A DNA stretch of 11,079 bases, taken from assembly GCA_031279155.1 (NCBI GenBank), contig JAITJB010000180.1:1-11079 (forward strand), read 5' to 3'. How positions within the stretch are numbered: position 1 is the stretch's first letter; each line of letters opens with the position of its first letter. The notes beneath the pieces are model-generated. The model did not search any database. It was not told the DNA's origin and saw only the letters and a program-made list of their open reading frames with translations. The stretch is from Deltaproteobacteria bacterium (GTDB lineage Bacteria; Desulfobacterota; Desulfarculia; Adiutricales; Adiutricaceae). The position numbers were made by a program, and so were the translations under genes. Shown here one piece after another: positions 7,342 to 11,079 of the stretch.

Positions 7342-7346
7342 CTCCT
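7342..7346 (-). promoter_or_regulatory. Ribosome binding site of mop
   Basis: AAAGGAG on the minus strand, with the AGGAG core eight bases before the ATG at 7333. It fixes the start of mop. Confidence 0.8.
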
Positions 7347-7360
7347 TTGTTTCGGTGAAC

Positions 7361-7372
7361 GGGCCGGGGCCC
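7361..7372. repeat. GC-rich palindrome in the mop leader
   Basis: GGGCC-GG-GGCCC lies about 15 bases upstream of the mop ribosome binding site, followed on the plus strand by an A-rich run. In the mop mRNA leader it would place a small GC clamp near the start site. It could be a regulator site or a modest mRNA structure; no factor is recognised. Confidence 0.4.
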
Positions 7373-7895
7373 AAAATAACGAATCATCAAAAGCAAGAAA
7401 TTGCTGCTCTCCCAAGAACTAGATTTTTTTTTAGTAACTTCGGTCCATTAGGGAAGACCATGTCGGTTTAAAGATTCCTAGCCATGGCGCCTAGGTAAGG
7501 GTGGAACGAAGCTAGTAAGCGCTTCAATTGGTAGTTGGGTAATTTTAAGCTTGGCTTAGGTTCTGTTGTCATGGTCAATTATTTGGCTGACCTTTGACAA
7601 AATGAATTTATTATCTTGCCGGGCGGTTTAAGCCTAAATTATCAGATTTTAACCTGTAAATCAACCTTCCTAATTTGACAAAACCACCAATTTTAGTACA
7701 AATTTAACGAGTTACCTGTTGCTACACATGATGAAACTTCACGAGCTAATCATTTTACATCATGTTTGGTGGCGTTTAGTTGTGCCAACAGGCTTTTTAT
7801 TCTGTCAAATTTTTTTTGACCTTTTTTCGTCATTTCTTGACACGTTGGGTCTTTCTGGTCCTGGCCGGGCTGTGGAAATTTTAGTTAAGTACGTC

Positions 7896-7916
7896 AATTT
7901 TATTATAAATAAAATT
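7896..7916. repeat. AT-only dyad in an AT-rich tract
   Basis: AATTTTAT-TATAA-ATAAAATT has perfect eight-base arms. It sits in a run (about 7880-7945) that is almost all A and T, next to the GC-rich phased repeats. Such DNA melts and bends easily and could be a nucleoid-protein site or part of a promoter. Confidence 0.5.
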
Positions 7917-8040
7917 ATAATATTGTAAATTAATTATTGAGACGAAAGGGCCGGGAGGCCTCAAAAGGGCCAAATAATTGGACAAAAAGTTTTTGGCCAA
8001 ATTTCGGCCCTGATTTTATGTGATCTTGGGCGAGGTTAGG

Positions 8041-8176
8041 AGGCCCTGAACGGCCCTGAACAACCCTGAACGGGCTTGAATGGGTTTTGAGGGGTTTGAA
8101 CAGGCTGGAATAAGATCGTTCGGGCTTGATCATGAACGTTCGGCCTTGATCATGAGCGTTCGGGTTTGGTCGTGAT
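8041..8176. repeat. Array of degenerate 10-bp repeats in strict register
   Basis: From 8041 successive ten-base units read AGGCCCTGAA, CGGCCCTGAA, CAACCCTGAA, CGGGCTTGAA, TGGGTTTTGA, GGGGTTTGAA, CAGGCTGGAA, and then alternate between CGGGCTTGAT-like and CATGAACGTT-like units to about 8176. The loose consensus of the first half is CGGSYYTGAA. The ten-base register matches about one DNA helical turn, so a bound factor would meet its sites on one face. One further unit, CGGCCCTGAT, lies out of register at 8005-8014. Confidence 0.75.
8117..8176. repeat. Three tandem 20-bp repeats
   Basis: Units at 8117-8136, 8137-8156 and 8157-8176 begin CGTTCGG and carry CTTGATCATGA in the first two copies; the third is diverged (TTTGGTCGTGAT). 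The first two differ at only two positions. The inner TGATCA is palindromic, which suits a dimeric DNA-binding protein. These sit at the right end of the decamer array and share its phase. Confidence 0.75.
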
Positions 8177-8347
8177 CGCTTAGGGCGTAGGGCCGCTCCT
8201 TTGATAAATCGTAACATCGTAACCAGGCAGATCTGTTTTTTACCTAAGCTAGCGTTATGGCCTAAGACTATGTTAAAATTAACTCAAAGCCTAAATCTAA
8301 TTCTTTGGCGTCCCACCACGGGCGGTTAGGGCGCTAGGATATAGGTT

Positions 8348-8364
8348 GGGCAAAGGCCTTGCCC
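8348..8364. repeat. Small hairpin GGGCAA/TTGCCC
   Basis: Perfect six-base arms around AGGCC. No T-run follows on either side, so it is not a terminator. It may be part of the long leader of the plus-strand pterin genes if transcription starts upstream of here. Confidence 0.4.
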
Positions 8365-8383
8365 ATGCGCCTTTCGTTTAGAC

Positions 8384-8432
8384 GCCGGGGCTTGTAAAAG
8401 CTCTGCATCTGGTTATTGGCCGGGGTTTGTAA
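8384..8432. repeat. Near-perfect 14-bp direct repeat pair
   Basis: GCCGGGGCTTGTAA at 8384-8397 and GCCGGGGTTTGTAA at 8419-8432 differ by one base and start 35 bases apart. Paired direct repeats upstream of a gene can be activator sites; nothing else supports that here. Confidence 0.45.
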
Positions 8433-8478
8433 TTTCCGAATTTAGAATCCCCGCAGGCTTCTATTGCGCGCGGCGCGA

Positions 8479-8502
8479 CCCTGCGGCTCGCAGGCCGCAG
8501 GG
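8479..8502. repeat. GC-rich hairpin CCCTGCGGC/GCCGCAGGG
   Basis: Perfect nine-base GC-rich arms with a six-base loop (TCGCAG), preceded by GCGCGCGGCGCG. It would form a very stable RNA stem. No T-tract follows, so it is more likely a structured leader element or a repetitive extragenic element than a terminator. It is the first of four inverted repeats running up to the MoCF gene. Confidence 0.6.
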
Positions 8503-8541
8503 ACTTACAGGCGTCTAGCAAGTTTTTGGCAAAATAAAAAT

Positions 8542-8557
8542 GGCCAATTCCTTGGCC
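8542..8557. repeat. Hairpin GGCCAA/TTGGCC
   Basis: Perfect six-base arms around the tetraloop TTCC, followed by an AT-rich stretch. It is the second of the four consecutive inverted repeats. Confidence 0.5.
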
Positions 8558-8571
8558 CTTAATTAATAATC

Positions 8572-8601
8572 ACCCATACTTAATTTTGATTAAGTATGGG
8601 T
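8572..8601. repeat. Perfect 13-bp inverted repeat upstream of the MoCF gene
   Basis: ACCCATACTTAAT and ATTAAGTATGGGT flank TTTG. This is the longest perfect stem in the window and starts about 60-90 bases before the likely start codon. It could be an operator for a dimeric regulator or an mRNA leader stem. No T-tract follows on the plus strand, so a simple terminator is unlikely. It does not match the Escherichia coli ModE site as I know it. Confidence 0.7.
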
Positions 8602-8604
8602 TCT

Positions 8605-8636
8605 GGCTATTTAGGTAATAAATTATTTAAATAGCC
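8605..8636 (+). promoter_or_regulatory. Second inverted repeat next to the MoCF start
   Basis: GGCTATTTA and TAAATAGCC are perfect nine-base arms separated by 14 AT-rich bases (GGTAATAAATTATT). It begins three bases after the preceding 13-bp repeat and ends about 20 bases before the ATG at 8660. Folded in mRNA, the pair would form adjacent stems just upstream of translation initiation; as DNA they could be tandem operators overlapping an AT-rich promoter. Confidence 0.6.
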
Positions 8637-8659
8637 TAGATATTGTGAGTTTGACATCT

Positions 8660-9694
8660 ATGAAGACGATTAATACTGTTGACGCGGTCGGGACGGTTTT
8701 GTGCCACGATCTGACCCTCATCGTCAAAGATAACGTTAAGACTACGGCCTTTCGCAAAGGTCACGTCATTAAGAGCGAAGATATCCCGCTTCTTCTTTCC
8801 ATGGGCAAAACTAGGCTTTTTGTCTGGGATTTGGGCGATGACATGGTCCATGAAAACGATGCGGCCAAAAGGTTAGCGGAAATATGCGTGCCGGAGGGCT
8901 TTGTGGCAACGGAGGCCAAAGAAGGGCGGGTATCTTTTTCAGCGGCTATCGACGGCCTGTTTATGGTCGATCTGGCTAGGTTAGAGGCGGCAAACGACTT
9001 TGAGGAGTTTTCGGTCGTAGTTAGATCTAGCGGCAGCCCGGTCAAAAAAGGCCAAAACGTCGCCGCCGTTAAAATCGTCCCCTTAGCCGTGCATTCAGAT
9101 AAGATAGAACAAGTAAATCTTAAGTTAGGGGGCCGTCCCTTAATGCAAATTCGGCCCTATCTGCCCCTTAAGGCCGGGATAGCCGCTACCGGCAGCGAGA
9201 TTTATCACGGTAGGATAGTCGATCAGTTTACTAAGGTCGTTGAAGATAAATTGGCCGATTTTGGGATATCAGCCCCCCATAAAACCATCTGCGACGACAA
9301 CATGACTATGATCGTTAACGCCATTAATGGGTTTATCGAAAAAGGCGTCGATCTAATCATCCTAACCGGGGGCATGAGCGTAGACCCTGACGATCTAACG
9401 CCCGGGGCCATTAAGGCCGCCGGGGCCGAGTTGGTCTCCTATGGGGCGCCGGCTCTACCAGGAGCCATGTTTTTGGTGGCTTATATCGGGAAAGTTCCGG
9501 TCTTGGGCCTGCCTGGCTGCGTGATGTTTGGTAAAAGGACGGTTTTTGACGTAATCCTCCCAAGGATTGCCGCAGGCTTAAGGGTCACTAGAAGAGAGAT
9601 TCGCGGCTTAGGCCATGGGGGCTTGTGCTTGGAGTGTCCGACTTGTATCTTTCCAGCTTGTAGCTTCGGCCGGGGCTGGCCGTATTCGCTGTAG
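8660..9694 (+). CDS. Molybdopterin-binding protein with MoCF (MogA/MoeA-type) domain and Cys-rich tail
   Basis: A 344-residue protein if translation starts at the ATG at 8660, giving MKTINTVDAVGTVLCHD as relatives do. A GTG five codons upstream (8645) is possible, and neither has a clear Shine-Dalgarno. Residues 1-165 form an N-terminal region with the motif FRKGHVIKSEDI. Residues about 172-300 are the MoCF domain that binds the pterin: ATGSEIYHGRIVDQF (176-190), the CDDN segment, LTGGMSVDPDDLTP (235-248) and VLGLPGC (281-287). The C-terminus GLCLECPTCIFPACSFG has C323, C326, C329 and C334, able to bind metal or Fe-S. MoCF proteins activate or insert metal into molybdopterin, but this one lacks the full MoeA layout, so its step is unknown. 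It lies divergent from mop and 28 bases before mogA. Loading of Mop with cofactor is a reasonable inference. Confidence 0.87.
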   Translation: MKTINTVDAVGTVLCHDLTLIVKDNVKTTAFRKGHVIKSEDIPLLLSMGKTRLFVWDLGDDMVHENDAAKRLAEICVPEGFVATEAKEGRVSFSAAIDGLFMVDLARLEAANDFEEFSVVVRSSGSPVKKGQNVAAVKIVPLAVHSDKIEQVNLKLGGRPLMQIRPYLPLKAGIAATGSEIYHGRIVDQFTKVVEDKLADFGISAPHKTICDDNMTMIVNAINGFIEKGVDLIILTGGMSVDPDDLTPGAIKAAGAELVSYGAPALPGAMFLVAYIGKVPVLGLPGCVMFGKRTVFDVILPRIAAGLRVTRREIRGLGHGGLCLECPTCIFPACSFGRGWPYSL

Positions 9695-9711
9695 TATTTT
9701 TATTAAATTTT

Positions 9712-9715
9712 GAGG
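9712..9715 (+). promoter_or_regulatory. Ribosome binding site of mogA
   Basis: GAGG lies seven bases before the ATG at 9723, inside the 28-base gap after the MoCF gene. No promoter is needed in so short a gap, so the two genes are probably one transcript. Confidence 0.65.
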
Positions 9716-9722
9716 TTTATCT

Positions 9723-10220
9723 ATGGGAACTTATAGGGCGGCTGTCATTACAGCCAGTGACAAGGGTAGCGAGGGCTTGCGCGAGGATAAAAGCGGGCGG
9801 ATTGTCTTTGAGATGTTAGTTGAGGCCGGCTATGAGGTGGTAAGCCGCAGCATCCTACCTGACGAAAGAGATAAGTTATCGGCGGCTATGCTTAAATTGT
9901 GCGATAGCGGCAAGATCGATCTCATCGTCACCACCGGGGGGACGGGCTTTTCGCCTAGGGACTACACCCCGGAAGCTACTTTAGACATCTGCCACCGCCA
10001 AGCACCGGGTTTGGCCGAACTAATGAGAGCCGAAGGGCTCAAAAAAACTCCCCGGGCTATGCTCAGCCGGGGAGTGGCGGCTATAAGGGGTAGGACCCTG
10101 ATAATAAATTTACCCGGAAGCCCCAAAGGGGCTTCGGAAAATTTAGGCGCGGTTTTGCCCATCTTAGACCACGGCCTTGAAGTGCTAACCGATAAGGGCG
10201 GGGAGTGCGCCCAGCCCTAA
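9723..10220 (+). CDS. mogA: Molybdopterin adenylyltransferase MogA/MoaB
   Basis: A 165-residue single-domain MoCF protein, normal length for the MogA/MoaB family. MogA adenylates molybdopterin with ATP-Mg in the cytoplasm so that a MoeA-type protein can insert the metal. The expected motifs are present: ITASDKGSEGLREDKSG near the N-terminus, LPDE (46-49, with the acidic D47), VTTGGTGFSPRDYTPEAT (69-86; D80 corresponds to the catalytic Asp), and NLPGSPKGASENL (129-141). MoaB proteins of archaea and some bacteria have the same fold and may act with tungsten, so the choice of name is by convention. The ATG at 9723 has GAGG seven bases upstream. It is co-directional with the MoCF gene and convergent with dctP. 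No moeA, moaA or cytidylyltransferase gene is in the window, so the rest of the pathway lies elsewhere. Confidence 0.93.
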   Translation: MGTYRAAVITASDKGSEGLREDKSGRIVFEMLVEAGYEVVSRSILPDERDKLSAAMLKLCDSGKIDLIVTTGGTGFSPRDYTPEATLDICHRQAPGLAELMRAEGLKKTPRAMLSRGVAAIRGRTLIINLPGSPKGASENLGAVLPILDHGLEVLTDKGGECAQP

Positions 10221-10236
10221 GGCTAAATCATACTTC

Positions 10237-10249
10237 AAAGCCAGGCTTT
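10237..10249 (+). repeat. Short palindrome AAAGCC-A-GGCTTT after mogA
   Basis: Six-base arms around one base, followed at once by eight As. It can form only a small stem (four or five pairs), but it abuts the bidirectional hairpin and may contribute to transcript ending. Confidence 0.35.
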
Positions 10250-10275
10250 AAAAAAAACTATCCTGAGCTTTTTTT
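10250..10275. terminator. Bidirectional terminator-like hairpin between mogA and dctP
   Basis: A run of eight As (10250-10257), CT, a six-base loop, AG, C and seven Ts (10269-10275) pair as a ten-pair stem with one G-U wobble on the minus strand; on the plus strand that pair is an A-C mismatch. The stem ends in a T-run in both directions. It lies in the 63-base gap between convergent genes, exactly where a shared terminator is expected. The stem is A/T-rich and therefore weak. Confidence 0.65.
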
Positions 10276-10283
10276 GGTTGGAT

Positions 10284-11079
10284 CTAGTTGGAGCTAACTG
10301 AGGTCACGTTGGACGTAGGTTCGGTACCTTCTTGCGGCTCGTTTATGATGGCTTGGATTTCCTTTAAAACCTCACTTCCGCCTTGGCTCTCAAAGGTCTG
10401 ATAGACCGGAAGCATAGCCTCATACCAGATAACTTTATCGATCTCAACGATTTCCATGCCCTCATCTTGGAGTTTGGAGATAAACTCAGCGTTTTGCTTG
10501 TCAATTAGGTCCCGCTGGTACTCGCGGGCCTCATAGGCTGCTGTTTCAATGATTTTTCGTTGTTCTTCCGTTAGCTGGTTCCAAGCCGCAGCGCTAAACA
10601 AGACCGGGGTGGGAGAATAGAAATGGCCTGTTAACGAGCAGTATTTCTGGACCTGGTAAAACTTTGAGGTGTAGATGATGGGTACGGGGTTTTCCTGGGC
10701 GTCTAGGGTCTTTTTTTGGAGAGCGGGGTAGAGTTCGCCAAAAGAGAGCGGGTAGGGTATGGCGCCAATGGCCTGAAAACTAGCCTTGTGGATGCTGTTT
10801 TCCATGGTCCGTATTTTCATGCCCTCCATGTCCGAGGGAAGGACGACCGGCTTTTTGGAGTTGGTAATATGGCGGAAGCCATTTTCAAAGAAAACCAGGC
10901 CGATAATGCCCTGGCTAGCCAGAAATTTTAAGGTCTTCTCCCCGAAGGGACCATCTAAGACCCGCCTGGCCGTCTTGGTGTCAGGAAAAATAAAGGGCAG
11001 ATCGTAAATCAAAAAGGCGTCGGTAAAGCCGGCTAAGGGGGCCGTGGATATAATAGCGAAGTCTACAGAGCCCTCCTGG
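10284..11079 (-). CDS. dctP: TRAP transporter substrate-binding protein DctP, C-terminal part (runs off the right edge)
   Basis: The frame is open to base 11079 and gives 264 visible residues before a TAG; the start and signal peptide lie outside the window. DctP proteins are periplasmic receptors that deliver C4-dicarboxylates, sugar acids, keto acids or similar carboxylates to the DctQM membrane permease. Family features are clear: QEGSVDFAIISTAPLAGF near the edge, DLPFIFPD, the conserved arginine in GMKIRTMEN that binds the ligand carboxylate, PLSFGELYPALQKKTLDAQENP, and LTEEQRKIIETAAYEA. The last residues (about NEPQEGTEPTSNVTSVSSN) are a hydrophilic Ser/Thr-rich tail beyond the core fold. 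A TTG at 11012 is not a real start because the homologous frame continues upstream. The gene is convergent with mogA, and no dctQ or dctM is visible, so any link to Mop, for example import of an acid, is speculation. Confidence 0.92.
   Translation of the reverse strand, partial: QEGSVDFAIISTAPLAGFTDAFLIYDLPFIFPDTKTARRVLDGPFGEKTLKFLASQGIIGLVFFENGFRHITNSKKPVVLPSDMEGMKIRTMENSIHKASFQAIGAIPYPLSFGELYPALQKKTLDAQENPVPIIYTSKFYQVQKYCSLTGHFYSPTPVLFSAAAWNQLTEEQRKIIETAAYEAREYQRDLIDKQNAEFISKLQDEGMEIVEIDKVIWYEAMLPVYQTFESQGGSEVLKEIQAIINEPQEGTEPTSNVTSVSSN

Larger units (their letters stand above)
7334..8659. other. 1.3-kb noncoding divergent regulatory island between mop and the pterin genes
   Basis: No convincing coding sequence is seen on either strand. 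The left part (7373-7960) is AT-rich, with poly-T runs and one GGTCA-N10-TGACC dyad (7573-7592). One plus-strand TTGACA with a weak TACAAA 16 bases later (about 7675-7702) is a possible promoter, unproven. The middle (7960-8180) is GC-richer and built of short phased repeats. The right part (8340-8640) holds a small hairpin at 8348-8364, a near-perfect 14-base direct repeat at 8384-8397 and 8419-8432, and four perfect inverted repeats. It must contain the promoters for both mop (leftward) and the MoCF gene (rightward). I could not place either with confidence. Confidence 0.75.

Noticed and set aside
7782..7800. Sigma-54 promoter for mop (TGGCAC on the minus strand at 7783-7788)
   Set aside because: The GC part of the -12 element (TTGC) is absent at the right spacing.
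7719..7928. A 69-codon plus-strand frame with hydrophobic content
   Set aside because: It starts with TTG, has no ribosome binding site at it or at the next ATG, lies in AT-rich noncoding DNA and resembles no family I know.
7896..8176. Replication or partition origin (AT-rich tract plus iterons)
   Set aside because: The look is similar, but no DnaA box was found in the gap and no rep, dnaA or par gene is near. A regulatory array is simpler.
8041..8176. CRISPR array
   Set aside because: The repeats are 10 or 20 bases, contiguous and without unique spacers, and no cas gene is present.
7930..8217. A 95-codon minus-strand frame
   Set aside because: It runs through the 10-bp repeat array, which rotates reading frame every unit. 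The product is low in recognisable structure and no ribosome binding site is seen.
10284..11012. Start of dctP at the TTG at 11012
   Set aside because: The frame and the DctP-like sequence continue unbroken to the window edge, so this is an internal codon.

Overview
The window looks like chromosome of an anaerobic, Desulfovibrio-like or other Desulfobacterota-type bacterium. It holds a molybdenum aldehyde oxidoreductase (Mop) followed by a run of small accessory genes. As I recall it, the same gene order occurs in Desulfovibrio vulgaris around DVU_1554-DVU_1559. Codon use is mixed (many TTA/CTT next to GCC/GGC), base composition is intermediate, and GTG starts occur. The exact taxon cannot be fixed from the sequence.

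Layout. Minus strand, read right to left: mop (7333-4607); a 189-base gap with three dyads; an 810-codon flavin/Fe-S/CCG fusion protein (to 2021); a 70-aa double-CxxC protein (2021-1809); a SAM methyltransferase TrsM (1812-937); a C-GCAxxG-C-C protein (916-443); and the N-terminal 148 residues of the radical SAM protein TrsS (446 to the left edge). Junctions from the fusion gene onward are overlaps of 1 or 4 bases or a 20-base gap, so this is one tightly coupled operon.

A 1.3-kb noncoding island (7334-8659) separates mop from two divergent plus-strand genes: a molybdopterin-binding MoCF-domain protein (8660-9694) and MogA (9723-10220). Both are pterin cofactor genes. The island holds an AT-rich dyad, a run of phased 10-bp repeats ending in three 20-bp repeats, and four perfect inverted repeats close to the MoCF gene. 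A bidirectional terminator-like hairpin (10250-10275) then separates mogA from a convergent TRAP transporter substrate-binding protein gene (dctP) that runs off the right edge.

How it fits together. MogA and the MoCF-domain protein plausibly supply or load the pterin cofactor for Mop. The trs genes form a redox, radical-SAM and methyl-transfer module whose chemistry I do not know. Cofactor or enzyme maturation, or making or consuming a Mop substrate, are both open. This poorly characterised module is the most interesting content of the window.
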